From Dipteris shenzhenensis (taxonomy: Eukaryota; Polypodiophyta; Polypodiopsida; Gleicheniales), in the NCBI GenBank assembly GCA_047967505.1, contig CM106539.1: a stretch of 64,000 bases of DNA, one strand, 5' to 3'. The notes beneath the pieces were generated by a model. The model did no database searches. It worked only from the letters and a program-made list of their open reading frames with translations, and had not been told where the DNA came from. Every line of letters begins with the position of its first letter. The first letter of the stretch is position 1. Shown one piece after another: positions 19,881 to 31,555 of this stretch. Position numbers and translations under genes: made by a program.

Positions 19881-22530
19881 TTTAATACAATTTAATAGTG
19901 CACTATCATGCATGTGGCAAGACAATTTAAAATACCCAACTGCATTTTCCCAAAACTATATAATGTCTGTAATTATCCATCCTAATGCATATATGTCTAC
20001 CGACTGAGGGCTATACATGCCTCTCCTAGAAATACATTGAAGCTCAGGTGCAAGCCACTTCTTTCATGCATGCTCTTGCTCTTTCTTGTGCTTCCTTTGT
20101 GTAAATTGTTGGTCAGTCTCTAGAGATGTCTTCTTCATATCCTTAAAGGTTTTTCTAGTCTCTGAAGAAGCTATTGCCATCCCCCAATCAATTATGCCAA
20201 CTCTACATGCACCATTTACTGTGAAATCTAACAAAATGTTACCAGGATGTAAGTCTATATGAATCCATTGACCCTTATGTAACCTTGCTAATCCAACAAT
20301 GAGTGCATGTATAACGTGGTGCACATTTGAACTAAAGTAGTTAATTTTCTCTATTTTCTCCCTTGTGCATACACCTTCCAATGCTCCTCGTGCCCTTGCC
20401 TTTGTTTCTTTGCCTCTTTTTAGGACTATGTCAACATAGTGTTTAAGCCTGCCTTGATCATATGGTAAATTTCTCATGAAGTGCATCAAGCTGCCACCAT
20501 TAAAATATGGTGTGATAGTCCAGGCTCTTCTAGAGTTGCTGCAATAACACGAACAAACACAGGATGCCAAATTTGCATTTGTCCCTCCTTCCTTGCCTCT
20601 TGTGTACAATCCCCTACATCACCCTTATATCGCTTTCCAACATAGCATATATGCTGTAATAATCCTGGAGCACCTGTGAGTCATACTTTGTCAACAAATC
20701 CATATGTGTCGGAACCTATCTTTTCAGCAACTTGGATCTCATTTTCAGTTATGTACATCATGAAGGACACATTGCTTATAGTGACTTCTCCTCATATGTA
20801 GCTTTTGAGAATCACTACCTTGCACTTCTCACATTTTTCCATTCAAAATCCTTGCACTTTCTTCTCCTTTTGCTACTTCCTTCATCCTTCTAAAAGCAAT
20901 TACTGACTTTTTCTCCCAACTTGCAACTACTATGGTTTTCACATCCCGACCTTATAACCTTTGTCTTATTTTTAGCCCAGAAGGAATTATATAAATGCAT
21001 CTTTGCATCATTAACATCATTTGCAAATGTTGGGTTCCTTGCACATGCTTCATGAAACCAAGCTAAGACATTCCCAATGTTGCTCTCTACCCATAGCATA
21101 ACATCAATGTCCCATTCCATGATCCTTACAAGGTGATTCCTGTTAGGATCCAGTTCTACTTGATGCCTTGTACTCAAAACAACTTTTCTCTTTAGAGGAT
21201 GCAATTTGGAAGTGCTTTCTATGGTCATCTCCATCTCCTTTGTACTCATGTTATTTATCTCTGCAAGAAGCTCATCTTGAAGGATCTGATTGACATACTT
21301 TCGTTGTGCTTTAGATAACTCAAAATCAATAGCCTTATGCTTAGATCCTTCCATCCCTAGACCATATGCATGATCAAAACAAAAGAGCATTAAAAAATAG
21401 TTTTGAATCTAAGAAATGGAACAACTTTATCATAGCCCAACATACATGAAATTGGTATCAACTTATTAAAAAAAGAAGGATCACATCACATCATGCATAC
21501 CAAACAATAATACATAGGCATATTCACAACATAAACTTACAAAAAATAAATAAGCATATATTTCTTCAGGTTGTCAGCTAGATCTAAGAAACTTAAGTCC
21601 TAGGTCATGGTGCCCCTTAGCATAGGAACCAGACACCACATCCTTAACCAAGCCCTTCTTTCATGTTTGAAATCATAATACTACATTACATAAAGCATGC
21701 CAAACCAAATTAAACTTACTCTATACAAAGCACAAATAAATACATTAAAAAAGAAAGAGCACATCACGGACAATGATGCATATGCATATTCACAACATAA
21801 ACTTTTAAAAAATAAATAAGCATGTATTTCTTCAAGTTGTCAACTAGATCTAAGAAACTTGGTCCTAGGTCATGGTGCCTCTTAGCCCCCTGCCTTGTGA
21901 GTGCAAGAACCAGACACCACTTCCTGAACCAAGCCCTTATTTCATGTTTGAAAGCATAATACTACACTATATAAAGCTTGCCAAACCAATTCAACTTACA
22001 TTATACAAAGAAAGAGCATATCACATCATGCATACTAGACAATGATGCATATGCATATCCACAACATAAACTTTTAAAAAATAAATAAGCATATTTTTCT
22101 TCAGGTTGTCAGCTACATCTAAGAAACCTGGTCCTAGGTCATGGTGCTCCTTAGCCCCCTGCCTTGTGAGCGCAGGAACCAGACACCACTTCCTGAACCA
22201 AGCCCTTCTAGAACATTGGCAAAGCACATAGGTAGACCATGATGTATAAGATAGTTCCACATTCTACTAAGAATCATAGAAGGCATGAAGCAAGGATTAC
22301 ATAGACATAAAGAAGTAGCTTTTGCTTACCTATTATATATATCCTCTTTTTTTGGATTTGAGTCAAGCAGATCAACTGCTAGAACATGCAAATGTTGAAA
22401 CCGTTGGCATAAAGTCTCGCTTGCATATTTCTCATCAAGGTATGCCAACTCACCTGGCACCATCACAACCAAATGAAAGTTAGAACGATTCATTTAAGCT
22501 GTGGAAGATAGGCTTCAATGCCCACACACA
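19880..22530 (-). pseudogene. Protein-kinase-like pseudogene with apparent intron
   Basis: Kinase landmarks occur in order on the minus strand: glycine loop KIGSDTYGFV (near 20720), KRYKGD as the lysine step, catalytic loop HIDLHPGNILL (near 20255; the usual form is HRDLKPxN), IIDWG in the DFG position (near 20185), WLAPEL in the APE position (near 20045) and DIYALG (near 19990). Upstream, 20890-21356 encodes a separate region without a known domain (VLAWFHEACARNP). A still earlier exon-like tract ends near 22330 with donor-like GTAAGC, and an acceptor-like CTAG precedes 21356. The reading phases across this intron do not agree, and several frameshifts are present, so it is not functional. 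Whether it is a host gene copy or transposon cargo is unknown. Confidence 0.65.
21470..22211. repeat. 267-bp tandem repeat, about 2.8 copies, inside the kinase pseudogene intron
   Basis: The marker CACAACATAAACTT recurs at 21525, 21791 and 22060, giving periods of 266 and 269. Each unit also carries TCTAAGAAAC, GGTCCTAGGTCATGGTGC (shortened in unit 1) and CCAGACACCAC. The last unit breaks off at AAGCCCTTCT near 22211. Copies two and three share a 16-bp segment, GCCCCCTGCCTTGTGAG with small changes, that copy one lacks. Confidence 0.9.
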
Positions 22531-25029
22531 ATTGTTATCTGTGTCACTCGATCTAGATTAGCATAATCAAATCTTGGCATTTTACTATTCAATAGTAATC
22601 AAAGGTGAGCAATTAAAGATATGAAGAAGTGCATAATATAAAATGTTAGTGAAATCCAAGTAATAAGTGGGAATCTCAAGTAAACCATAAATTTGGGTGT
22701 TCCATCCAAGTCCAAGGGAATTCCCAAGGTCAAAAAATCCAAATATACCCTCATTATACTTATACCTTTCCTTGATCTCCTATTGGCATTTTCCAATTAT
22801 CAGTATCACAATCATGAAATGGATCTTAAACTAAAGACACTAATCATAAAATGGAACCCTCAGTTTACATTTCAAAGTAAGTCATGCCCATAAACCCACA
22901 AGATAAAATCATAAGGGGGTCTCCAATTCCTACATCACCAACGTTATTCCATTTATAATAAGTAAAAAGGACTAACCTGCTAAGGGGTGCTATAATGAAT
23001 CCCAAACCAATGGACATATAAGGCCTATCATGAGAATAAAGCTTCTCCAACAATAAAGAACTAATCACACTCCAAGAAGTCATAAACTTTCTTACACTAG
23101 TGATGAGTCACATTCTAAGAGGGCCAACACACATTTGCTTATGACCCATAAAACATCTTCTTAAGGGACTAGCCTCATTTGAATTTTCATGTAGAGGAAA
23201 TATCCTATTAATATAACACCATGAAAAAATATATAACTATCTGCATGCTACATAATAATAGTACAAAGAAATGCCACCATGGCTTTAATGAACATGAACT
23301 GGAACTACAGATCCTTGTAGAATTACCAGTCCACCGTTGTGACATAGAGGTTTGTATCAAAAGCTTGGTTGTATTTCCGAATCCCAGGATAAATGATTAT
23401 AGAAGATAAAATAAATCTTTACGACTAGAACTCAGTTTTCCCATTGTCTCACAATAGAAGGGTCAAAAGCATGTATATAGAAATCCTGCTACATTCGCTA
23501 GGAAAATACATATCCTCCCTTCTTGTTTGTGTATTATCGACCTCTTATCGACTCAGAGCTTATTCTCTATTTGAAACAATGGAAGGAAGCAAGAGGTAAA
23601 TCACTACTAGTAGGGGATGCCATAAGTGTGATATTACAAGAGCCAGTGGCTACAATAGGCTGAGAGCTAGTAGCTACTATTTCATAGATAAAATTACTAT
23701 TTGAGAGGAAATAGTAGCTACTATTTCCTCTCAAATTTAGTCTAAGAAGTTATCTTGAGCAAAAGATAAAGCCACGAGCAGTTTCTCGGCTCTTTTGGTC
23801 ACGTAGTTGGCTATAGCATCTCAGAGTTAAAATTGCTAAGCATGGGAAGGCCAATACACATACGTAAATGGCACAAGGGCTCAATTAGGGAGATCCCAGT
23901 CACTACAGAACTTCTAGGGTTCTAGCAAGAGAGGTAGTGATACATATAGTCAAAGAGGTAGGTGCTATATATTCCCAGTACGAGATCCTTATGGCTTGCT
24001 TACGAGTCCCGAAGTGGCTATAGTAGTTGTTTGCTCTTAGGTGGATATGTAGCCAAGCTTTGTATGCTCTATAGAGTCATCGCATGAGCTACTCTGTGCT
24101 ACGTAATGTTCCCATGCATTTCCAAGTAGTGCTCAGCAGACTTGTAGCACCTAAAGCAAACTTTGTGGATCAAGAGATACAGACCAGAATGAATGTGTAG
24201 ACTGGCTACCTGATAACTGCTAGCCATTTTTTGTTCTCTATGTATTATGTATTTAAATGCTCAAGGCATTTATGAGATTTTTGGCTGCACCAGCAACTTC
24301 TTTTCTCAAAGAGCGCATCAAAGACTAAGCCTTCAATGATCACTGGGTGTGGTGATGAGTTTTGGTGGAAAGTTTTTCGAGTTTTAGTCGACAGCAAGAA
24401 TGGAGGCCACATTTTTTGAAGCTAGTGGAGAAAATTTGGCAGCACCAAGGATTCTTCCTAGAATCGTCTTTGGAGAGTTATCTTAGATAACTGTGGTTAT
24501 CCCAGGCCAAAACAATCATAGCGCATAGCTGCACTTGCCTATTATATAACACTAGTCATATTTCATCAAAAAATATCTCGCCCAAAACTCAATAAATCTG
24601 TAGGTAAGGCCGGACTCAAGATGGAAATCCATTGGTAACGGGCAATATGTGACTTGGGTTTCTCTTCTGATATGGAGAACGCATGGTGATCTCCTAGACC
24701 ATTAGATAAATTCCTGTTTGCTTCCAACGGTATAAGCAAGTCAAACATGTAATATCAAAACCGTGTCTGGATGAGAGGACAACTCTTAATCTGTGAGGTA
24801 AACAATAGTGGCAACTAGTATTGCAACTGGCAACAAGTGCCGAATAAAAGATTTGAGGAGCTTTCAGCAACAAGTAAAGAGGCTAGTGGCAGCTGTCAAA
24901 CTATTCTTGGAAAAGTGGAGTTCCACAAACATAAAGATTACTATCAATAATTCTAGGGAAGTGTATACACGAACACAAGGAACTTCTAGCCATTCACTAT
25001 ATAGGGAAAACCTCACAAACTAGGAAAAA
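22531..25029. other. Gene-poor stretch
   Basis: No open frame here shows family motifs and there are no LTR pairs. The only structure I can support is the perfect palindrome at 23699-23736, listed separately. Confidence 0.5.
23699..23736. repeat. Perfect 38-bp palindrome
   Basis: The left arm ATTTGAGAGGAAATAGTAG is the exact reverse complement of the right arm, with centre AGCT and no spacer. A partial copy of the centre, AGTAGCTACTATTTC, also lies about 35 bp to the left near 23669-23684. Confidence 0.95.
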
Positions 25030-25470
25030 GGAGGAAAATTCCTAGATATAACTAGGCATTTTGGTATGTATATCTAGGAAAATTCCTTCCCTAGATAAAA
25101 TGCATACCCTTATCTAGGAAAAGAGGTTGTCATCTAGGAAATTAGATGAGTGTGTTATATTTCTATATAGGAAATCGATACCTCTATCCAGGAAAAAGAT
25201 AAAATGCATACCTCTATCTAGGAAAAGAGGTTGTTATCTAGGAAATTAGATGAGTGTGTTACATTTCCAGATAGGAAATCGATATTTCTATGTAGGAAAT
25301 TGATACCTCTATCTAGGAAAAAGAGGTCTTCACCTAAGAAATAAGATATGTGTGTTGCATTCCTATATAGGGAATCTCATTCTCTAGTTAAGATATATAC
25401 CTCTATCTAGGAGAAGGGGTGGTCACCTAGGAAATTCGAAGAGTGTGTTACATATTCCTATATATATATT
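25030..25470. repeat. Tandem repeat of about 105 bp with TCTAGGAAA sub-repeats
   Basis: The marker AAAATGCATACC recurs at about 25097 and 25202. Each unit carries TATCTAGGAAAAGAGGTTGT, then ATCTAGGAAATTAGATGAG and a GTGTGTTA block. Later units, from about 25300, are more diverged. The short word CTAGGAAA occurs many times, giving a second smaller periodicity. Confidence 0.85.
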
Positions 25471-26010
25471 CTAAGGAAAAGTTCTTTATTTATGTATAAG
25501 AGATAAATTAGACGTAGACTTGGCACATAAAAAAGCAAATGTGAATTGATTTCTATATATATTAGTCTTTATCTAGGAAATTAGCATCCAAGAATATATC
25601 TTCTGCTATACATGGTATAATAAGTCATTAATAATATAGTTGCTGTAGTACTAGAGAAAATGAGTGGTTTATTATCTATAAAATTTAAGCAAAAATATTG
25701 TATTCTAAATGATGAAAAGAACTTTTAATTTTAAAAATGATCATAAAATGTTTATGAAACAGAATATCTTACAATATACGATTGTGGGTCCGTGCTTGTT
25801 CCAACTCACCATGGTTCAACTCAAAGGGAAGAGACTTAGGAGGACAAGGATCACACTTATGAGTAGGAGTGTGTACCATCATGTCTGACTTCTATGATTT
25901 TGAAGGGGCTTGGACGTGGAGTAGTCTACATCTATGCATTGCCTTAGCAAAGGCATGATAGGATCCATGACTCATTTGAGGGCCCACTCCATCATGAAAG
26001 AGACCTCTAT
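25471..26010. other. AT-rich gap, nothing recognised
   Basis: No coding motifs, LTR ends or repeats that I can support. Confidence 0.45.
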
Positions 26011-26130
26011 CCCCAGCCTAGCTGCACACGGGTGGAATCACCAATGCATAACATATGTGTAATACACTACCCCTAACCTTGCTACACATGGGTGGAGTGA
26101 CCAACGCATAAGCCATGTGTAATGCACTTT
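26011..26130. repeat. 60-bp tandem duplication
   Basis: GCTGCACACGGGTGGAATCA at 26021 is repeated as GCTACACATGGGTGGAGTGA at 26081, with matching flanks including the shared CATATGTGTAAT and CATGTGTAATGC segments. Confidence 0.85.
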
Positions 26131-26695
26131 TGGTCCCAAGCAAATTAAACCGATTGAATTGCCAAGCCAAAAGCTAGAAAGTGGAAGATTCAACATAGTT
26201 TAACGTCAATCCCTTGAGGGACCATCCACTCCTCCAACATGTGGTACATTTAATCCTTCATCATACAGCCAAAAAAAGTGGGCTCCGCTTCTCCTTTCGT
26301 GTGGAGGCAACTTGGTAAGCTAATCCCAAGAATGGTCAAGTGCAAGAACCAACCACCCTAATTGAGCCATCTTTTTGCAGGGCTACAAAATCATAATTAT
26401 CATCTACAAGGCAAGGGATACACATTTGGTGTCTCTAAGTAGTACCATGGTCCAATCCTCTAGAATTCCCTCAGTAAGGGTTGCCTAGGCAGGGCTTCAG
26501 GACTGGAGGCTTGGAGAACAAGCCACCTAAGGATGCCTTCTATGAGAAAGCAGTATCTTGAAGATGAGAGGAGGAGTACAGTAGTCATGAAGAGGCCACA
26601 GCCTAAGGGGAAAGGAGGACTCCACCATGCCCTTGCCCAAGGGCTTCAAGTCGAGGAGGGGGGGTGGGGGTTAGAGGTATGTAGGGTTTTGAGTC

Positions 26696-26990
26696 TTTTT
26701 GTCATGTACAAATATATCAGTATCGAGGGTTGTAGTATATCTGTAGCTTAGGACCTTGGGTCGTATTTTGGTGAGAGACGTAGGCTTAAGTGTGGGAAGA
26801 AAACATTGTGCATGCATGTGTGAAGGAATGTTCATCAACATGGTCAAGGTAATGAAGGCTTTTGCCTCCATCAGGGGTTGAAAAGTTTAGAAAGAGTTTA
26901 AGGGTTAGATGTAGGTTCAGGGTTCAAAAGGGGTTCCAAGGTTCAAAAGGGGTTTCAACGTTAGAAGGAGGATCCAAGTTTTAGAGTAGA
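26696..26990 (+). repeat. Dispersed repeat, copy 1
   Basis: This segment is homologous to the reverse complement of 48539-48830. Shared landmarks in order are ATATATC(A/G)GT, TAGCTTAGGACC, GGTCGTATTTTGGT, GAGATGTAGG-like, CATGGT and GGTTCAGGGTT, then G(G/A)AGGGGTTC blocks. The right part contains short direct repeats of GGTTCAAAAGGGGTT. The element type is not recognised. Confidence 0.7.
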
Positions 26991-27079
26991 GTACATGGTG
27001 GAGAACTTGTCTCCCTCGTATATCATGGTGGAGGTTAAGGGTTGAGGAACTAATCTAAGATAGTAAGGGCTTAGGGGGA

Positions 27080-27230
27080 GCATAGGGGGAGAGGAAGAAG
27101 GTGTAAAATAATGGGGGTGGAAGAGAGAGAATGTAGGAGGAGAGGGAGAGGATTAGATGCAAGGTTGGAGGAGAGGGAGAGAAGGAGTTGCAAGGTTGGA
27201 GGAGAGGGGAGTAGGAGGCAAGGTTAGGAC
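27080..27230. repeat. Purine-rich GGAGAGGGAG low-complexity tract
   Basis: Repeated GGAGAGGGAGAG and AAGGTTGGAGGAGAGG words fill this stretch. Confidence 0.7.
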
Positions 27231-27304
27231 ATGCTTTTGGGCATGGAGTGCAAGGGAGCTAGAGACACGATTGCATGGAATGCCAAAGTAGAACTCACCA
27301 CAAT

Positions 27305-27378
27305 GCCCCAAAGAGTGTGGGCTTCATTCCATTATGGGGTAGCCCCAAAGAGTGTGGGCTTCATTCCATTATGGGGTA
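27305..27378. repeat. Tandem direct duplication of about 37 bp
   Basis: CCCCAAAGAGTGTGGGCTTC followed by ATTCCATTATGGGGTA occurs twice back to back, nearly identical, which suggests a recent local duplication. Confidence 0.9.
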
Positions 27379-27439
27379 TTTATACAAGTTGGAGAGCTTC
27401 TCTCTCTGCATGTAGGAATTGTAAGACTTTCGCTCTCTA

Positions 27440-27640
27440 CATGTACAACTTGCATCTAGGATGTGAATATAGAAGTTGCATGTAGGACTTGCATGTACAA
27501 AATGCATGTAGGAGTTTCATGTATGAACTACATGTAGAACTTGCATGTAGAACCTACATGTTGCATGTTGCATCATGTAAGAGTTTCATGTAGGAATCGT
27601 ATGTAGAATTGCATGTAGAACATGCATGTTGGATTCCTAA
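27440..27640. repeat. Degenerate GCATGTAG(A/G)A minisatellite
   Basis: About a dozen variants of TTGCATGTAGAAC / TTTCATGTAGGAA recur every 14-17 bp, for example near 27478, 27500, 27540, 27590 and 27610. Spacing is irregular. Confidence 0.7.
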
Positions 27641-28330
27641 GAGATATTCTTCCTAGACTTATGTAAGTACAAGCAGAGCTTTGCCGCTACTCTACACACA
27701 CATTATGTGCTACTTAAGTCCATGTTGTCATAGAGTCAAGACCCACAGTGTGCCCTCTCTAGGTGGGAGCCCTCTGCTCATGCCGAGGTTGTGGGGGATC
27801 CCTACTATGATGCCAAAACGTGATATCTTTTATATGGCATTGGTGTTGCTTTTCTCTATGTTTGATAAGAGTGTGAGTATCAAGTGATAGCCTAGTGGCT
27901 CTCACTTATTTCCATTTTCTAAGATATTGTATGGGATTGAGAGGATGAGTGGAATGGATCATTGTAAATACCATGTGTATATTAAATGATAAATACCTTG
28001 GTATGGTGTGAGAGTTATTTGTGTACTATGGGATATTATGGGATTTTTAGAAAATAGGAAGAGTGATTCATATAAAGAGATGGGTATCATGTCCATGTGT
28101 GCTCAATAATGTAAGAGAAAGTACATGCCAAGCATGTGGAAGGCATGTGGGGGGGTGTGGAGTCAAGAGGAATCCTTCTAGAATTACTATGTGGAATAAG
28201 GAGGATGTGGACATATGGGAAAAGAGAGGGTCCCTATGGGCTCCATGTGGGGAGACTTTTGACTTTCTCAATATTTTAAGAGTATTGAGCATATTTTGAT
28301 GGGACACATGTCAAGCGTAGCCAAAAAGTA

Positions 28331-28470
28331 CATGGATGGTGACATATGGGCTTACGGAATTGATGGGGAAAGGAATCTACAAGTACCAATTGATGGGGAA
28401 AGGAATCTACATGGATGGTGACATACGGGCTTATGTGATTGATGGGGAAAGGAATCTACAAGTAGCAATT
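28331..28470. repeat. 79-bp tandem duplication
   Basis: CATGGATGGTGACATATGGG at 28331 recurs at 28410 with one change, followed in both by the GATGGGGAAAGGAATCTACA block. The inner block also occurs a third time between them. Confidence 0.9.
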
Positions 28471-28479
28471 GTAAATGGT

Positions 28480-29900
28480 GAAGGAGGGTGACAAAATCTC
28501 TATAAAGGATCCCTCCTCTCTTTTGTTCAACATCTCTTCCACCATGAGTCTCGTGTTGCTGTAGCTCTAGTCTCCTCAAGCCTCTTCCATGAGCCCTCTC
28601 TCTCCCTCTTGTAGTAGATATCCTCTTATGCAGACTCTTGAGTCCATATCTCTCTAGTACATTCTCTTTCTATGAGTAGGCTTGGAGCTCCCGCTCCCTC
28701 TTGTATGTATGAAACCTCTTCTTCTCTCTTTTATTTATAGTATTTTGATTTGAATTTTAGTAGAGTCTCACTCTATTTCACTTCAAATTCTCTCTCTTGA
28801 ATGTATCTCCCCTTTTTCCATTGCTCTCTCTTCCAAAGTCTTCAAAAGTGCTTTCTATTCAGCCGCTCATTGTGCATACATGGTTTATATGTTTACTGAG
28901 CCACAATGGGAGGTCTTCCTTCTCTCTTAGATGACCTATATGGGCCTTGGATCGTTGATGAAGTCTAAGCATAGAGGGAGTATTCTCCCAAGTTGGCATC
29001 AATAGAAGAAGTAGGTGTTTTTCATGATTGTCTGACCCCCTATGAGTGTTTTTCTCATAACTTCTTGCTTGATGCTTTGTTGTTTATGAAACCCATATCA
29101 ACACAAAGGTCTATTCAAGGCACGTCATCCTTTGTATTCATATTTTGTATCAAATGTCAAATCAAAAAGTTATAACTCTCCATGTGTGACTATTTATTTT
29201 AAAGACAATTTCTACCCCCTTTCAGTAGAATGTCCATAGATTTTAAACCACTCTTTGTTTCTTATGAAACTAATATGAACGCAAATCCCATTTCAAGGCA
29301 CATATCTATATGTACCTAAATCTTTGATATTATGTCTTTATTAGAAAATATAAGCCTCTATGTCTGATGATAGTTTGCAGAGTGTTTTGAGCTACTTGTA
29401 GAGGTATCTATGGACGAGGTGTAATTTCTCCTTGGAACCTACCCATTAGACCTAATCATCCACCTTCAAACCCCTTGATACATATTAGTTCATGTCATAT
29501 TGAGCCGCAAGATCTTCTTTCAACAATGTATCACTCTTCTCTTTGGTGCAGACCGACTTTGTGAGATTATGGCCTCTGCTTATCCTTTCCTTCTCCCTAT
29601 GCTAGACTACAATATCAGTTGGGATGTTACCATCTTCATTATCATGTAAAGAAATAAGGGAATGAATGTGTGGGGTGGTCTCTTGGCATGAAAGTTTTAG
29701 TTTTATTTATAAAGCACCAAGTTTGGAAGTAGTAGGAAGCTGAGAGGTGCATGAAGTTTTATTACCCCCAACTTCATGTCAAATATTTTGGTGGAGACAT
29801 TGGGTATGTTTGGTATTGGATTCATCCCACCTTACTAAACGGTCTTGGATGTAGTGGATTGCATCCTATGCCTAGTATAGGCATGTGTTTTCCTATGTGA
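28480..29900. other. Unassigned stretch with a possible TATA box
   Basis: TCTATAAAGGATCCC at 28499-28513 is followed by a CT-rich tract, which resembles the promoter and R-U5 part of an LTR, but I found no partner LTR, TG...CA ends or primer site. The remainder to 29900 has no recognisable coding motifs. Confidence 0.35.
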
Positions 29901-30400
29901 TAAAGAGGACTCCATTAGAAGAGATTGTAGCCCATTTAAGAGAACTAGAAGATTGTGAAAGTGATATATGATATTTGCACGATCATCATGATATCTCCTT
30001 TATGTTTGCACTCTTCAATATGTTGGTGAATTGACAGTGCCATCAAGCACAATGATAGATTGGGGTTTGATTCATGCATTGGCAGCTTGGTGTGAAGAAG
30101 AGTTAATTCTTTGGGTGGTTTTTAACCATAACAGTGGAGTGGTGATTCTTAATGCTTCCAACTTCTTTTGATATGCAAATGATGAAGAGTACAATATCTT
30201 GAAGCTATTATGTGCACTTCCAATTGTGAGAAGGGTGATTCTTGAATGCATGTATACAAAATGTTTTCATGGTACTAGTTGGTCCCTTATTTTTTAAGAT
30301 TTGTTTGAGGCTCATGTTGTGGAGGCTTTTGAACAAGTGGTTATGCATAATAAGTTGGTATTGGTATACTAAGGCTTTGTGAGAGCTTGTTTGGATCTTG
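29900..30400 (+). pseudogene. Unrecognised protein-coding-like tract
   Basis: After a shift near 30030 the plus strand stays open for most of about 130 codons with normal-looking composition: TVPSSTMIDWGLIHALAAW, NHNSGVVILNASNFF, ILKLLCALPIVRRVILECMY. The preceding part in another frame has EEIVAHLRELEDCESD. A few stops interrupt it. I do not recognise a family. It lies just upstream of a Gypsy gag on the same strand, so it could belong to that element or to a host gene fragment. Confidence 0.35.
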
Positions 30401-30419
30401 CTTGGAATATTGTTTGAAT

Positions 30420-31300
30420 CTTGGTTCTTCCTTTTTGCATTTCATCATGATGAAAATTCTAGTTTTTGAGGGACCCAAGGGAAAGAGATCCGGAGTCTTA
30501 TCTTTGGGATTTGTTCGAGGATGCTGGCTTTTTGCATGGTCCATGAAGGATTGAGCAAAGATTTTGCCCAATTATCTTGAAGGTGAAGCCTTTAAGTTGT
30601 CATGAGGCCTTGCCAAACTCTACCAAGGAGGACTGGGACCAAGTTGTGGTTGCAATGAAGCAAAGATTTGGGGCAGTGGAGTCGCCAAATGCTTTGATGT
30701 TGCATTTGGACCGATTCTATCAAGGAGAGGGTGAGATGGTCTCTGCGTTGGCAATCTAATATGAAGCTTTATGGACAAAGTATGAAAGGGTAGATTTGCA
30801 AGCTGTGGCATTTGCATCATCGGCCCCTCAAAGTCTTTCAGGGATGGTGGAGCACTTAAAGATGAGCAAATTTGTGATGGCTTTGGAGCTTGTCTTTGCT
30901 CAAAAGTAATGAGTAAATATCCAACAACATACGTGGAGGTGCTCCACATTCAGATCAAGAAAGAATCTAATCTATAGATCAAATCCTTCTTTGTGTCTTC
31001 ACCAGCTTCAACTTCTAAGGTGGAGGTGGAATTCCTTAGGTACCAGAGTCCTTTGAGTTAGATCATAATATCTCCCAATTGATGGCAAAATTTGCTGATT
31101 TGAAATTGCATTTGGTTAATGCATGACAATCTAGAGCACCCAAGAGTGAGGATAGGCCTTAAGATAAGAGTGAGGTCACTTGCTATGAATGTAATGAAAA
31201 AGGTCACTACTACCCTGAGTGTCCTAGATTGAGAAAGAAAGAAGAAATATTAGTATCCTTGATAGAAGCTTTAAAGCTAGACCCTATGGAAGTAAGAGGT
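30420..31300 (+). pseudogene. gag: Gypsy-type gag fragment (Gypsy-F) with CCHC zinc knuckle
   Basis: The plus-strand gag core reads LPNYLEGEAFKL, TKEDWDQVVVAMKQRFG and LDRFYQGEGEMVSALA. This fits the retrotransposon gag family, in which helices surround a conserved W and F/Y pattern. A zinc knuckle at 31181-31222 is complete, CYECNEKGHYYPEC (CX2CX4HX4C). Stops and shifts occur at 30757 and after 30905. No protease or polymerase follows on this strand, so the element is truncated at about 31300. Confidence 0.8.
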
Positions 31301-31555
31301 TGAATTAGGTTGGCTCTTTTCAAGTATTTTAGAGTTCTCTAAAGCAAAATGTTGATTGAGAATGGAGATGAACATGTCAACAATATGTTTGTTATGCTGA
31401 CACTGATATTCAACGTCTCTTCCAAAATTGCAAAAGCCTTGAAGCTATGTGGACGGTGGGACCATCGACCAAGTTTAATTTCAAGGCATGCCAATGTTTT
31501 ACATAGACAAATATAACAAGGTCCAAAAAATGAAAAGCTAAAAAGAAACCACTTC

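Noticed and set aside
21351-21360. CATCCCTAG as the missing right end of the hAT element
   Set aside because: It lies in the kinase exon start and the following 8 bp (GACCATAT) do not match the presumed target duplication ATGAACAT.
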